From: Leptospira kirschneri serovar Cynopteri str. 3522 CT
Lineage (GTDB): Bacteria > Spirochaetota > Leptospiria > Leptospirales > Leptospiraceae
Assembly (NCBI RefSeq): GCF_000243695.2
Contig: NZ_AHMN02000006.1
Coordinates: 13,021-77,020 of the forward strand
Reading direction: 5' to 3'
DNA: 64,000 nucleotides
This document shows, in pieces, positions 38,228-50,014 of the stretch. Below the pieces are notes generated by a model. That model did no database searches. It was not told where the DNA came from and saw only the letters and a program-made list of their open reading frames with translations. Numbering within the stretch: position 1 is the stretch's first letter; each line of letters opens with the position of its first letter. The position numbers were made by a program, and so were the translations under genes.

Positions 38228-38643
38228 TATACTTTAAATAAATTTCGTAAAAACTTTCCTTTTAAAGTTTTATAAATAGAAAAATCTTTATCTATACTGA
38301 TAATTTGTTCTATTTTTTCTCTTTCAGCGATACACATCAATGAAGCATCCGCTAAATCCATTGGTAAATTTGAATATTTTTTCATTCGATTTTCTATATA
38401 ACCAATGTCTTTTAAACTAAGATCTAAAATCTGAATTCCTCCCCTTTCTATCCATTCCAAAAAATCAGATTGAACCTCTATCGAAAACGAAAGTAAATAA
38501 ATAACTTCGGTTACAACGGCCCAAGTTGAAAATAAAGAACCCTTATAAGATTTGATAAAGTTGTAAATGGATCGGTGAAATTTATCTTTAGAATTAAATA
38601 AAGCAACAATCGGACCAGAATCAATTAAGGCTACGTTTTGCAT
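38224..38643 (-). CDS. PIN-domain toxin (VapC-like)
   Basis: 139 residues from ATG 38643. Acidic PIN residues are visible: [13 protein letters not shown] (D8), ATxxE-type [21 protein letters not shown] and SIDKDFSIY. VapC-type PIN toxins are ribonucleases cutting tRNA or rRNA. The gene overlaps the RHH antitoxin gene by 23 bp, supporting a bicistronic toxin-antitoxin unit. The longer frame upstream is out of the toxin fold and overlaps the antitoxin, so it was not used. A 65-bp copy of the 3' part is present at 39734-39800. Confidence 0.85.
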   Translation of the reverse strand: MQNVALIDSGPIVALFNSKDKFHRSIYNFIKSYKGSLFSTWAVVTEVIYLLSFSIEVQSDFLEWIERGGIQILDLSLKDIGYIENRMKKYSNLPMDLADASLMCIAEREKIEQIISIDKDFSIYKTLKGKFLRNLFKVY

Positions 38644-38881
38644 GTTTTCCTTGGATTGACTGACGTAGATATTTTTTACGATTTTGCGATAGATCAGAAA
38701 TGTCCGTGGAATGTTTCCCAAATAAATCTTCACCTAATTCAAAAGGTGTTTTGATATTTTCATGATTTTTAATATATTCTATTATAGATTCCTTAACAAT
38801 TTCTGAACGACTTTTACCTTCAGACCTAGCAAACGTATCTAACTTCCTTTCCAATTCAGGCGGCAACCTCAGACTAATCAT
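38621..38881 (-). CDS. Ribbon-helix-helix antitoxin
   Basis: 86 residues. The N-terminal CopG/MetJ-type RHH is clear: MISLRLPPELERKLDTFARS, EGKSRSEIVKESIIEYI. The C-terminal half is charged and would wrap the toxin. First gene of the pair, probably autorepressing the operon. Partner PIN gene overlaps its end. Confidence 0.85.
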   Translation of the reverse strand: MISLRLPPELERKLDTFARSEGKSRSEIVKESIIEYIKNHENIKTPFELGEDLFGKHSTDISDLSQNRKKYLRQSIQGKHAKRSLN

Positions 38882-39003
38882 AATTTAAATGTATCACAAA
38901 TTAGTATTACAATCAAGGAATTTATTTCGATAAATTCTGATAGATACGTAAATATTTTTTACATCTTATTGTTCATTGGAACTAGGTATGATTAAATCAA
39001 TAA

Positions 39004-39106
39004 TAGAGTTGTTGAAAAATTAATTCTCCATCTGTTTCTATTTTATGCAAATCGGCAATTGAAGCAGTTTTGTTAATCGCCACTATGGAATTTTTCAACA
39101 ACTCTA
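39004..39106 (-). repeat. Family B MITE-like element
   Basis: TAGAGTTGTTGAAAAATTAA to GGAATTTTTCAACAACTCTA, with perfect 17-bp inverted termini and 103 bp total. Confidence 0.9.
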
Positions 39107-39181
39107 ATATATTCTTTAAATAGATCGAAGGTTCCGGAATAATCTCTAAGTTTTAAAATTTTTCCAAAATATTTGAATCAA

Positions 39182-39535
39182 TTATTTCAGTAAATATTTA
39201 TTGATCAGGTATAAAAAAGGGATTGGCACATTAAGAATTGAAGATACCAACACTAACATTTGACTGCTACCATCGTTTGACGGGTGATAAATATCATAGA
39301 TAAAATTACCCATAAATAAACAATCTATCATCAATATTGGATACAGAAATGATAATTTGGTGTACCATTTATCAAACACATTCAATTTTACAAATATTAG
39401 AAGTATTATGGATGGAAAGTAAAACGGCAAAAGTAAAAAACTAAATCAAATTGCTTCAAGTTTCGAAGTAATAACAAATGTGACTATCAAAATTAGTATT
39501 TGAGATAATAGAGATAAAACTAAAAATTGAATCAT
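39182..39535 (-). pseudogene. Small membrane protein with an in-frame stop
   Basis: From ATG 39535 the frame encodes a hydrophobic segment (MIQFLVLSLLSQILILIVTF) and meets TGA at 39446-39448, codon 30. The same frame then continues for 87 codons with three more hydrophobic segments (FYFPSIILLIFVKLNVFDKW; YPILMIDCLFMGNFIY; VPIPFLYLINKYLL). This reads as a 117-residue, four-helix membrane protein with one nonsense mutation. Alternatively, translation could restart at the TTG near 39430. No family recognised. Confidence 0.5.
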
Positions 39536-39733
39536 ATTTGATCTCGTAAAATATTTGCTGAACGAATATCTACTTAACACATTTATACTTTGTTATTACC
39601 TAAAAACATATTTAAATACCTACTGTTTTTATTATATTGTTTAGGAAAAGTATTTTCAAATGGAAGTTTAAGAAATTGCCTTTATTTTTCCTTTCTAAGG
39701 AATTCAAGAAAAAGGGCTTTTTTATAATTTTAG

Positions 39734-39800
39734 AACATGTAAAAACTTTCCTTTTAAAGTTTTATAAAAAGAAAAATCCTTATCTATACTGATAATTCGT
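39734..39800 (-). pseudogene. Remnant of a second PIN-toxin gene
   Basis: About 65 bp nearly identical to the 3' part of the PIN gene at 38241-38305, including AAAACTTTCCTTTTAAAGTT and TTATCTATACTGATAATT. On the minus strand it would encode [12 protein letters not shown]. The rest of the gene is absent; the fragment ends about 40 bp before msrB. Confidence 0.7.
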
Positions 39801-39841
39801 TTTTCAAGTAACCGATTCAAAATAAAAACGAATTTTTCATT

Positions 39842-40342
39842 ATGAAAAACAAAATTTTACTCTCGATTATTGTACTATGTTTTGGATTTATTGGCTGTTT
39901 AAAGGCAAATGGAGATTCAAATCAGACGAACTCTAAAGGAGGAATGATGAATTACGAAATCAACAAATCTGATGAGGATTGGAAAAACGAACTCACTCCG
40001 GAACAGTATAAAATTTTAAGACAAAAGGGAACCGAGATGGCTTTTACCGGAGCCCTGTATAAAAATCAAGACAAAGGCAAGTATGTTTGTGCGGCCTGCG
40101 GCGCCGTTTTATTTTCTTCCGATACTAAGTATGAATCCGGTTCCGGTTGGCCTTCTTTTTATCAGCCCGTTAAAGAAGGAGTAGTCGACAAACAAAAGGA
40201 TAGCAGCTATGGAATGGAAAGAACGGAAATTCTTTGTTCTAAGTGTGGAGGACATCTAGGTCACGTTTTCAATGATGGACCAAGACCTACTGGATTGCGT
40301 TATTGTATCAATTCCGCTTCTTTAAAGTTTCAAAAAGAATAA
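39842..40342 (+). CDS. msrB: Peptide methionine-R-sulfoxide reductase, exported lipoprotein form
   Basis: 166 residues. The N-terminus [19 protein letters not shown] is a lipoprotein signal (C19), so the enzyme should act in the envelope. The MsrB domain follows: [20 protein letters not shown], zinc CxxC pairs CAAC and [26 protein letters not shown] and the catalytic cysteine in [10 protein letters not shown]. It repairs methionine-R-sulfoxide in exposed proteins. Preceded by a PIN-gene remnant, so its promoter region may have been rearranged. Confidence 0.93.
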   Translation: MKNKILLSIIVLCFGFIGCLKANGDSNQTNSKGGMMNYEINKSDEDWKNELTPEQYKILRQKGTEMAFTGALYKNQDKGKYVCAACGAVLFSSDTKYESGSGWPSFYQPVKEGVVDKQKDSSYGMERTEILCSKCGGHLGHVFNDGPRPTGLRYCINSASLKFQKE

Positions 40343-40438
40343 AATCAATATAACTTCTTTAGATTTCTCGGAAAAGTTCCTACTTTCTTTTTTTGATTTT
40401 CAAGTTGTGGTGATACGGAAAATCATACCTAAATCCGG

Positions 40439-41365
40439 ATGAGCAACTTCATGAATGATCACCTCGCCTATGTTTCCGACAATCGTTCCGTTCGTAATCC
40501 AATTCTTCAATTTTTAGCAGAGAAATGGTATACGGTTCTTTATTTTTGGCATTCAATCATTGGAATTTTCATTCAATTAGAAGATTCTCCGGAAGGTGAT
40601 AAACGTCCTGTCGTTTTGGTCCCCGGATTTTTAGGTAGAACCCTTTCTTGGAAATCGATGTATAAACACCTTTCCGCAAATGGACATCCTGTATATACGG
40701 TTCCTCTCGGATTTCAAGTAGGTAATATCCGAAAAAAAAGTAAACTTTTAGAAACGTTTCTAATCGAAAAGAATATCCAGAATTGTTATATCGTCGGTCA
40801 CTCGACCGGAGGTTTGATCGCAGCGGGCCTTACTTACAAAGGAAGAGATAGAGTTAAAAAACTTTTTATCACAGGAACTCCTGTAAAAGGAACCTATCTG
40901 GCTTATTTTACTCCTATATTTATTTCTAGCTGGCAGTCTATGCCTGATTCTAAGTTTATCCAGGAGATCGGCGAAGTATTTGAAAAGTTGCCTAACGTTC
41001 AATCCGTTTTTACGAGAAAAGATCAGTTTATTCTCCCTTCCGAAAATTCTCGCTTAGGTCATTTTGACGACGTGGAATTTCCAGAAGCGGGACATTTCAA
41101 TCTTTTTATGGGTCCCTTAGGTATAGAATGTCTTTTCGATTTGATCACAGCGGAAGAAAACAAAGACCCTAAACCGATCATTAGAAAAGTAGAATCTTCT
41201 AAAGTAGACCAGAAAACGATCGAATCATCTATTACTGATTCCAAACCTCTTACCGTTGTCGCCAAAAAAACAAACTTTAAAACAACTGATTCAAAAAAGA
41301 AAGCAAAATCAAAACAAATCCTTAAGAAAAAGTCGACCCCCGCAAAGAAAAAAAAGGGAAAATAA
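40439..41365 (+). CDS. Alpha/beta hydrolase with lysine-rich tail
   Basis: 308 residues. Lipase-like fold: [17 protein letters not shown] (oxyanion strand), nucleophile elbow [15 protein letters not shown] (Ser), then a late Asp and the His in [10 protein letters not shown]. The last about 50 residues are very Lys/Ser/Thr rich ([20 protein letters not shown]), similar to histone-H1-like tails, which is unusual for this fold. No signal peptide. The substrate is probably a lipid or ester but cannot be predicted. The ribosome-binding site is poor; the second ATG at codon 5 is an alternative start. Confidence 0.8.
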   Translation: MSNFMNDHLAYVSDNRSVRNPILQFLAEKWYTVLYFWHSIIGIFIQLEDSPEGDKRPVVLVPGFLGRTLSWKSMYKHLSANGHPVYTVPLGFQVGNIRKKSKLLETFLIEKNIQNCYIVGHSTGGLIAAGLTYKGRDRVKKLFITGTPVKGTYLAYFTPIFISSWQSMPDSKFIQEIGEVFEKLPNVQSVFTRKDQFILPSENSRLGHFDDVEFPEAGHFNLFMGPLGIECLFDLITAEENKDPKPIIRKVESSKVDQKTIESSITDSKPLTVVAKKTNFKTTDSKKKAKSKQILKKKSTPAKKKKGK

Positions 41366-41439
41366 CATTCTTATTTTAGAATATAAAAAAATCCGAACAT
41401 ACTCTTTTATAATATTGAGTATAATTGCCCATTTTCAAA

Positions 41440-41525
41440 AGAGTTTTTGAAAAATTCCATAGTATGGATTCACAAAACTGCTTCAGTTGACCGTTTCAAT
41501 ACAACGAAAACAGATTCATTTTTCT
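41440..41525 (+). repeat. Family B element, right end missing
   Basis: AGAGTTTTTGAAAAATTCCA to CGAAAACAGATTCATTTTTC. It lacks the terminal CAACAACTCTA and runs into the 46-bp tandem repeat. Confidence 0.7.
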
Positions 41526-41548
41526 GAAAAAAATTGGAATTTGAACTT

Positions 41549-41906
41549 TACAGATCGATTCTTTAAATGTAGAGACTATTACAAATTACGATTTTACAGA
41601 TCAATTCTTTAAATGTGGGAACTATTACAAATTACGATTTGACAGATCAATTCTTTAAATGTGGGAACTATTACAAATTACGATTTGACAGTTCAATCCT
41701 AAAAATGTGGGAACTATTACAAATTACAATTTTACAGATCAATTCTTTAAATGTGGGAACTATTACAAATTACGATTTGACAGTTCAATCCTAAAAATGT
41801 GGGAACTATTACAAATTACAATTTTACAGATCAATTCTTTAAATGTAGGGGCTATTACAAATTACGATTTTACAGTTCAATCCTGAAAATGTGGGAGCTA
41901 TTACTT
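41549..41906 (+). repeat. 46-bp tandem repeat array (VNTR), about eight units
   Basis: The marker GTGGGA/GTAGGG recurs at 41569, 41615, 41661, 41707, 41753, 41799, 41845 and 41891, always exactly 46 bp apart. Two unit types are mixed: one with GATCAATTCTTTAAATGTGG and one with GTTCAATCCTAAAAATGTGG. The internal core is ACTATTACAAATTACGATTT. A family C-like end (GCCGAATTCATGTTAT) closes the array at 41935-41950. Confidence 0.92.
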
Positions 41907-41945
41907 TTAAAAAATTTTTTTCCGTTTTCTTACGCCGAATTCATG

Positions 41946-43016
41946 TTATTGAATTCTAAAAGTTAAAAAATTTTTTCCAAATTTTCTAGTTTCAAAACCG
42001 GACCAATCTGGATTTATAGGGGATTGAATAAAAACGGCTACAGTAGTTTCTTCACCTAACAAAAAATCAGAAATGGTCCGAATTTTTTCGCCTTTCTTAT
42101 CCCAAAAAGAATAAGGAGGATCTAAAAAAAAGATTCTAGAAATTTCGGGAATATCGAGTTTATCATAAAAACGGAATACATCCTTTCTGTAAACTTGACA
42201 GTTATCTCCAAATTTAGAGAAAAGTTTTCTAAGGTAATCTGACCTTTCCCAAGCCAATTCGTACAAAACAATTCTTGCAAATCCTCGACTCACCGCCTCC
42301 AGACCCATCTGTCCCGAACCCGCAAAAAAATCTACAAACGCGGATTCTTCCTGTATCAATCTACCCTTTAAAACCAGAGAACCGATCATATCAAAAACAG
42401 ATTTTTTTAATATTGCAGGGGTAAAGTTAGTGTTTCCCGCAATCGCGGGAGGAGTTTCGATCGATTTGCCTTTAAACTTTCCAGTTTGTACTTTGAGTAT
42501 CTTCAAGTTTGTGGTTCCAAATTCTTTAAGTTTAACAAGAATTTGTTTTGCTTCGGAAAAATTTCCAGCTTCGTATAAAATACACGCGTAAGTATATAAC
42601 CCCTCCGCATAACGTATAGAAGACGAACCTTTTTCGGTAAAAATTTTTCCCCAATAGATTCCGGATGATTCGTCTCCCAATACCAGACAACGTTCCAAAA
42701 ATAAAAACACAGAATTGTAAAAAATTCCGGGATGTGATTCCTTCTTCTCATAAATACTTCTCAGAGTTTTATCAATTTCTTCTGGATCTTTTTCGGAAGC
42801 GGTATATAAAAGTAGAATTTTATAATCTACTTCTTCCCTACGCAACGCAACCCTAGAAACCTTTACTAAAGTATCATAATTTCCTTTTTTGTAAAAATCA
42901 TATACGTCGCTGAAGTCGGTAGAAAAAACCCTTTGAGAAAAAAATAGTAAGGGTACAAATACGAACCCGCAAAGCCGGTTTTTTACAAATCGCCAAACCG
43001 GCCGGGTATTTTTCAA
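41946..43016 (-). CDS. rsmD: TPR-like exported domain fused in frame to RsmD 16S rRNA methyltransferase
   Basis: 356 codons from a TTG at 43016 that overlaps the upstream stop as TTGA. Residues 1-30 look like a signal peptide ([23 protein letters not shown]). About residues 30-170 are helical TPR-like ([40 protein letters not shown]). The rest is a complete Rsm[19 protein letters not shown] motif [20 protein letters not shown] and catalytic FLDPPYSFW. RsmD modifies G966 of 16S rRNA in the cytoplasm, which conflicts with an exported N-terminus. A TTG at 42506 would start a 186-residue RsmD of normal length, so two separate products from one frame are possible. Confidence 0.75.
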   Translation of the reverse strand: MKNTRPVWRFVKNRLCGFVFVPLLFFSQRVFSTDFSDVYDFYKKGNYDTLVKVSRVALRREEVDYKILLLYTASEKDPEEIDKTLRSIYEKKESHPGIFYNSVFLFLERCLVLGDESSGIYWGKIFTEKGSSSIRYAEGLYTYACILYEAGNFSEAKQILVKLKEFGTTNLKILKVQTGKFKGKSIETPPAIAGNTNFTPAILKKSVFDMIGSLVLKGRLIQEESAFVDFFAGSGQMGLEAVSRGFARIVLYELAWERSDYLRKLFSKFGDNCQVYRKDVFRFYDKLDIPEISRIFFLDPPYSFWDKKGEKIRTISDFLLGEETTVAVFIQSPINPDWSGFETRKFGKNFLTFRIQ

Positions 43017-43213
43017 AGTTCGATCACTGCAGAGGAGCCACACATAGGACAAATCGGCCCTTCAGGTCCATAGTCTTCCGCTTCATAAGCGTCCTCTTCC
43101 CAACGATGATCACAATCTTCACAGGCAAACGTTAACACCTCTTCGCCGGTAACATCTTCATCGTAATCAGTCTCAACTTCAAAATCTTCGTCAAAATCGT
43201 AATTGTAAGGCAT
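43013..43213 (-). CDS. Small acidic zinc-ribbon protein
   Basis: 66 residues. A very acidic N-terminus ([20 protein letters not shown]) precedes a zinc ribbon made of CEDCDHRW and CPMCGSS. The CxxC pairs suggest a structural zinc site and perhaps a regulatory or RNA-polymerase-associated role, unproven. It is the first gene of a unit with the TPR-RsmD gene. Confidence 0.75.
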   Translation of the reverse strand: MPYNYDFDEDFEVETDYDEDVTGEEVLTFACEDCDHRWEEDAYEAEDYGPEGPICPMCGSSAVIEL

Positions 43214-43309
43214 AGAAATCCACGGAATCAGGGGAGTCCTCTATGTCAAGTTTTAGGGAATTAAAAAATACGTGAACCCAGAATGGGCCTGTAAAAAATC
43301 GACGAAAGT

Positions 43310-44317
<1,008 letters not shown>

Positions 44318-44340
44318 AGATTCCTCAAAATTTTGATCGA

Positions 44341-44763
44341 ATGTTAAACGAAGTGAAATTATTTTCTCTCCAAAAAATCTTAAAAAAAATTTTCCGAATC
44401 GTTTTTGCATTTTTACTTTTTCACTGCGGACTAAAACCGGTTCCTCCTCCCGAAGGTAAGTTCTGCGACGTTTGGCACAAACCAATAGAATGTATAGAAT
44501 TGGATTTCAGAAATGGAATCGGAAATCTAGGCCAAGGAATTTTTCCGATGCGCATGAAAAGTATAGTTTTATATAACATCGAAATCGAAAACCAGCAAAA
44601 CGTTTCCGTAGAAGTACTTCACGAACATAGAGTAAGAATTACTTTTCCCGGAAAAGAACCCAGACTTTATCTGAAGATCAAAGACAAACGAGATCGTGTA
44701 AAAAAATGGGAAAAAGCAAAAGAAGAATGGAACGAATTTTTTAAATCGAACGATACTCCTTAG
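44341..44763 (+). CDS. Hypothetical lipoprotein
   Basis: 140 residues. The hydrophobic segment IFRIVFAFLLFHC gives a lipoprotein signal (a start further downstream is possible, since the n-region is long). The mature part begins GLKPVPPPEG, has two further cysteines (KFCDVW; IECIEL) and a charged C-terminus (KKWEKAKEEWNEFFKS). No family recognised. Follows the TPR-like membrane protein at 23 bp. Confidence 0.6.
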   Translation: MLNEVKLFSLQKILKKIFRIVFAFLLFHCGLKPVPPPEGKFCDVWHKPIECIELDFRNGIGNLGQGIFPMRMKSIVLYNIEIENQQNVSVEVLHEHRVRITFPGKEPRLYLKIKDKRDRVKKWEKAKEEWNEFFKSNDTP

Positions 44764-45213
44764 ATAAATTATAATTTTTATAATACTTAAATATTATAGT
44801 TCCACAAAATCATTATACAAGTAATATAAAGAATCACTTTTAACGTAAATCCGTTTTAAGAATTTGTATAGATATAAACAATTCTTGATATTCATCAACG
44901 CTTAAGTAACTTTAAATTTTATAAGATTTTTATAATAAATAAAAATTTACATTTCTTAGGGGCCATAAATTTTACCTTATAAAATTCTAAAATAGAATCT
45001 CTAAAAAATGAAAAGTTATAATAAAATATTTTTTATGGTTAAAAGATTATTTTATAATATTAAAAATTCTTTTTGAGAAGTTTTCTAATACTAGGACGGC
45101 CTCTTAAATAAAAATTCGACAAGTAAACAGAAAACAGATTTAAAATTTTCGATTCTCGTTCATTCTATAGAAAAATTATTTACCGATCGAAACAAATTCG
45201 TATAATCAAAACG
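44764..45213. other. Intergenic, AT-rich, no gene seen
   Basis: 450 bp with very high AT content. One family C-like end (TTTTAACGTAAATCCG at about 44838) is present. It must contain the promoter of the two-component pair. Confidence 0.5.
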
Positions 45214-45915
45214 ATGGCACCACAAAAAATTTCCACAACAACCAAACCTAATTATTTGGTTTCCATCGTAGAGGATAACTCTCACGCCGCGCTCAATCTT
45301 CAAGAACTTCTTTCTAAATCTAACGAATTTAAATTTTTAGAACACTATTCAAATTCCCACAAAGCAATCGAACAAATCCCTTTCAATACACCGGATATAG
45401 TAATTTTGGATATAGGACTTCCAGAAAAGAACGGATTAGAATGTTTGAAAGAACTCAAAGAAAAAACACCTAACACTAAATATGTGATATTTACGGTTTT
45501 TGAAGACGAAGAAAAAATTGTAGAAGCAATCCAAGCAGGAGCATCCGGTTATCTTTTAAAGGATACTTCTCCGGAACTGTTTTTGGCGGAACTCAAAGTA
45601 ATCGTATTAGGAGGAGCTCCTCTTACTCCTAGAATTGCGGATAAGATCATTCGAGAATTCACCAAAAAAGAAGAATCTAAAAATCAACCGGTTCAAAATA
45701 CTTTAGGGCTTACAAAAAGAAAACTTCAAATTCTCAATTTTATCGCGCTTGGAATGACCGTTTCCGACATCGCTGACGAATTAGATATATCCAGCCATAC
45801 CGTCAGCAGACATATCGAAAAGATTTATAAAAAAATGGAAGTTCACTCCAAATCAGAGGCAATCATACGCGGAAGAAGGATGGGGATCATTCAAGACATT
45901 CCCGGATATCCTTAA
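45214..45915 (+). CDS. NarL/FixJ-type response regulator
   Basis: 233 residues. Receiver domain: [17 protein letters not shown] with the acidic pair, phospho-acceptor Asp in [16 protein letters not shown], Lys in [11 protein letters not shown]-terminal LuxR-type [43 protein letters not shown]. Its stop overlaps the start of the sensor kinase gene (TAATG), so the two are coupled. Target genes are unknown. Confidence 0.93.
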   Translation: MAPQKISTTTKPNYLVSIVEDNSHAALNLQELLSKSNEFKFLEHYSNSHKAIEQIPFNTPDIVILDIGLPEKNGLECLKELKEKTPNTKYVIFTVFEDEEKIVEAIQAGASGYLLKDTSPELFLAELKVIVLGGAPLTPRIADKIIREFTKKEESKNQPVQNTLGLTKRKLQILNFIALGMTVSDIADELDISSHTVSRHIEKIYKKMEVHSKSEAIIRGRRMGIIQDIPGYP

Positions 45916-47756
45916 TGTTTTGCATAAAAACATTTGTATATTTTAATTTCCTTATATTATTTTCATTTTTTACCGATTGTTCTTTTCCTTCGTTTTTTCA
46001 ACAAGCCCCAATCGCGGAACAAGGTGTAATTGATCTTCGAAAATTTAATCTGGAAAAAAATATCATCCAACTGAATGGTAATTGGGAATTCTATTGGAAA
46101 GAACTATCCCACGGAAACTTTACGACCAACAAAACTACTTCTTACTTTCCGGTTCCAGGAATTTGGAAAAACTATGATCCGAACTTCACTCCGGAAGGTT
46201 ATGCGACTTATCGCCTGCGCGTGTTATGCGAATGTACAAATAAAAATTTAAAAATCAGAGTTCCTAGGCTTCCGGGTGTCTACGAAGTCTATCTAGACGA
46301 TCAAAGAGTATATTCAAACGGTTTTGCGGGAACAAATTCTGTAGAAACCTTGTTTTTAACTCATCCTTTAATTACAAATGTTCCCGTATCCTCTGGAGAT
46401 TTTTACATCACGGTAAACGTTTCTACTTTCAAAGGTAATTATCTTAAAGGAGGAATTAGAAAACCTTTTTTGATTGGCAGCGGCGATACAATAGACTTCG
46501 ATCAAAAAAAAGAAGAATGGAGAGAAATTGTTCTTATCGTTGTTATTTTTTCTTTCGGAATTTATCATATTATATTCTTTTTTTCTTATAGACAAGATTC
46601 AATTCCTCTCTACTTTTCAGTTTTTTGTTTTTTAGTTTCCGGATATTCGTTTATTACTTCGGAATTTCAATTTACGGCTCTCTCCGGTCTTTCCTTAGAT
46701 ATGAGGGCACGAATCAAATTTTTTTGCGAAGTTGCGTTTTTTCCCACTTCTTTTTGGATGTTACAAAAAATGTTTCCGGTTCAGTTTAATCGGAAATGGA
46801 TCCAAATTTCTATCGGAACCAGCACCGTTTTCCTTTTAGGAATTTTTACATTCAACGAACATAATATAATCTCTTTTTATTCTTGGTTTATGTATTTCCC
46901 TCCATTTTATGCTTTGGTTTTAATTTTAGCAACGGCAACCGGCACATTTAAAACCAAGGAACTTCTTACGGGTTTTGTGTTTGCATTTACGATGATGAAC
47001 GACGGAATCTACGGTTTATACGAAATTTACACCTTATATCCTTATAGTTTCCCTCTGGGAATTGTGGCCTTTGTCGCATTAAATTCTTATATTATATCTT
47101 CTAGATTTACGAAAGATTTAGAAAAAACAAAAGAATTTGTACGACTACAAATCAAATACAACGAACAATTAAAACTACAAGCTCAAGAAAGAGAGAGAAT
47201 CGCCTCCGATATTCACGATTCCATCGGTTCTGAGTTGACTGCGATTCTTTTCGAATTGGAATCCAAAGACAAAAACGATCCTACATTGAAAAAACTCAAA
47301 ACGGAAGTAAATCATCTTATCTCTAACGTAAGAGACATCGTTTTTTTAATGCATCACCGTGGAAACAATAAAGAACTCGTGGAAGACGTTATGTGCAGAT
47401 ACGCAGAAAGAATCAGTGGCACCGGAATTATAAACGTCACAACACAGATAAAAGAAGTTTCAAATTTGATTCATCTGGATCAATGCCTTCACGTTCAAAA
47501 AATTTTTCTGGAGGTTATGTCCAATATACTTAGACATTCCGAAGCACAAAATATTAGAATTTTTTGGTACAAAGAAGATAAAAATCTGGTTTTAAAAGTG
47601 TTCGACGACGGAAAAAAATTCGAAATCAATTTAGAAGAACCTTCGGGAATCGGAATGAACAACATTCAAATGAGATGTAAAAAGTTAGGAGCGAACTACA
47701 ACTTCCATTCTATGGACTCTGAAAATTTATTTGAATTGAATATTCCAATTCACTAA
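45915..47756 (+). CDS. 7TMR-DISM sensor histidine kinase (HisKA_3 type)
   Basis: 613 residues. A hydrophobic N-terminus with a possible lipobox (LFSFFTDC) leads into a periplasmic DISMED2-like beta domain ([11 protein letters not shown] to about residue 190, carbohydrate-binding-like), followed by seven hydrophobic helices (about 205-400). The cytoplasmic kinase has the HisKA_3 H-box [21 protein letters not shown]-box-like [18 protein letters not shown] and G-box [11 protein letters not shown]. It should sense an envelope ligand and phosphorylate the adjacent response regulator. Confidence 0.9.
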   Translation: MFCIKTFVYFNFLILFSFFTDCSFPSFFQQAPIAEQGVIDLRKFNLEKNIIQLNGNWEFYWKELSHGNFTTNKTTSYFPVPGIWKNYDPNFTPEGYATYRLRVLCECTNKNLKIRVPRLPGVYEVYLDDQRVYSNGFAGTNSVETLFLTHPLITNVPVSSGDFYITVNVSTFKGNYLKGGIRKPFLIGSGDTIDFDQKKEEWREIVLIVVIFSFGIYHIIFFFSYRQDSIPLYFSVFCFLVSGYSFITSEFQFTALSGLSLDMRARIKFFCEVAFFPTSFWMLQKMFPVQFNRKWIQISIGTSTVFLLGIFTFNEHNIISFYSWFMYFPPFYALVLILATATGTFKTKELLTGFVFAFTMMNDGIYGLYEIYTLYPYSFPLGIVAFVALNSYIISSRFTKDLEKTKEFVRLQIKYNEQLKLQAQERERIASDIHDSIGSELTAILFELESKDKNDPTLKKLKTEVNHLISNVRDIVFLMHHRGNNKELVEDVMCRYAERISGTGIINVTTQIKEVSNLIHLDQCLHVQKIFLEVMSNILRHSEAQNIRIFWYKEDKNLVLKVFDDGKKFEINLEEPSGIGMNNIQMRCKKLGANYNFHSMDSENLFELNIPIH

Positions 47757-48034
47757 TGCAATAGTTTTCACATTCTAAGTTCGGAAACGAGTTCTTTCAA
47801 AATAATGGTTCCTACATTCTGAATTTTAGAAAAACCTTATAAAAAATTTTAATTCTATTGTGGACGCAAACAAAATTTTATACAATAATTTACTTAATTT
47901 ACTTGGATTCTAAAGAAAATTCTTTTTTATCACTTAGAATGAATTCATGTCTGGTTTCTTGCCACAAAAAAGACTTGTTTTAATCCGTTCAATGAAACAG
48001 CATTAGTATTCAAAATTAAAATCCGAGAATTACA

Positions 48035-48523
48035 ATGGATCATTCAGAACAGAAAAATATCTTTTCAAAGAAGCTTTTAGAACAAACCCAAAAAGACATC
48101 CTAAAAAGTTTTAGATACTTTTCCGATCCTGAATATACGGGAGAAAACCCGGCGTTACCCGTATCCGGAATTATTTTTGGAGCTCCCGGACCCGTAGTGA
48201 ATCCACCTTCCTACGAGTTTATGGGTTATGGAAATGGTCCGGAAGGAATTGCTTTTGAAGAAACGGGAGGGTTCGATCTTAGCGAAATTTTGAACTCAAA
48301 ATTATCGAATGATGAGGAAGAAGAATCATTTGAAATACAATTTAAGAATGCATGTGAATTAGTAACTCAAATCCTGAAACAAATTGCAAACTCAGAGGAA
48401 TTTCAAAAGATTCCGAAAATTGGACCGATCGTTTTCAGATTATCCATTGAAAGCCAATCCAATCGAGTTTTGGGAAGAATTCATCCAGACGGAACTTTTG
48501 AAGATCCACCTGCAAAGAAATAA
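48035..48523 (+). CDS. Hypothetical protein
   Basis: 162 residues, soluble, acidic. There is a proline/glycine-rich middle (FGAPGPVVNPPSYEFMGYGN, GPEGIAFEETGG), an acidic linker (NDEEEESFEIQFK) and a helical C-terminal part (CELVTQILKQIANSEEFQKI) ending in GRIHPDGTFEDPP. No family recognised. It lies close to a SUKH-family gene on the opposite strand, which hints at an immunity or effector-related role, but this is only context. Confidence 0.55.
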   Translation: MDHSEQKNIFSKKLLEQTQKDILKSFRYFSDPEYTGENPALPVSGIIFGAPGPVVNPPSYEFMGYGNGPEGIAFEETGGFDLSEILNSKLSNDEEEESFEIQFKNACELVTQILKQIANSEEFQKIPKIGPIVFRLSIESQSNRVLGRIHPDGTFEDPPAKK

Positions 48524-48643
48524 TTTATTACGAAATTCTAAAAACGTTCCTCCAATGAACGTGAGTTAGGTGATATTTTTTGTTTTCAATAGAAGTTCGT
48601 TTTCCTGTCTCAAGAAAATATACCTGAAAATTGTAATGTATTA

Positions 48644-49084
48644 TCAAAGATTCTTTACAACATGATACAACCATTCGGAAAAATGATATATCCCGTTCTG
48701 ATCTTTTCCAATTTCGTGATCCCAAAAGACTAAGAAAGGTTCTACAAATCGCGTATCGATACAATATAGATTACCGCTGCCATCATTCATGACTGGAATA
48801 AGATACTTTGGGAGTTTGGGGTTCATTTCAACACGCTCGCTTTCTGTTACACTTATAAGGTCCAAATAAGGTGGCACGTCTGAACCGAGACCATACAACT
48901 CCAAATGCTGTACCCCACCCCAACCGAACGTCTGTAAGAAATTCCGATAATCTCCTCTGATAATGATCTCTAGTTTTTCTTCCGCAAATTTTATAGTTTC
49001 GTCCGTCGCTCCCTTACCAAATGTCTTTACTTCAAAACTTGTTAAAAGATGGGACAATTGATCGAATGTTATAGCATTATTCAT
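48644..49084 (-). CDS. SMI1/KNR4 (SUKH) family protein
   Basis: 146 residues. SUKH pattern: an N-terminal helix, then EEKLEIIIRGDYRNFLQTFG with the conserved W-G-G (GWGGVQHLELYG), DGSGNLYCIDT and VFWDHE near the end. SUKH proteins are common immunity proteins against nuclease toxins of contact-dependent and polymorphic toxin systems. No toxin gene is adjacent, so it looks like an orphan immunity gene, or a housekeeping SMI1-like protein. Confidence 0.8.
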   Translation of the reverse strand: MNNAITFDQLSHLLTSFEVKTFGKGATDETIKFAEEKLEIIIRGDYRNFLQTFGWGGVQHLELYGLGSDVPPYLDLISVTESERVEMNPKLPKYLIPVMNDGSGNLYCIDTRFVEPFLVFWDHEIGKDQNGIYHFSEWLYHVVKNL

Positions 49085-49202
49085 ACAATATTTAGATATT
49101 AATTTCGAACTTGTTTGGACTTATTTATTTTCTATATATTATAAAAATATAACAAAAAAGATAATTCCAAAAATCAAACCTATGCTTTGACTTCATCCGG
49201 AA

Positions 49203-49655
<453 letters not shown>

Positions 49656-49666
49656 GAAGAAGGAAA

Positions 49667-49960
<294 letters not shown>

Positions 49961-50014
49961 AATGAAATAAGGTAAGTCCAAAAAAAGTTGAGTCAACTAT
50001 TTTTCACCACAAAG

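Noticed and set aside
41549..41906. Possible CRISPR array
   Set aside because: The full 46-bp unit is conserved with no variable spacers, and no cas gene is in the window; it is a tandem repeat.
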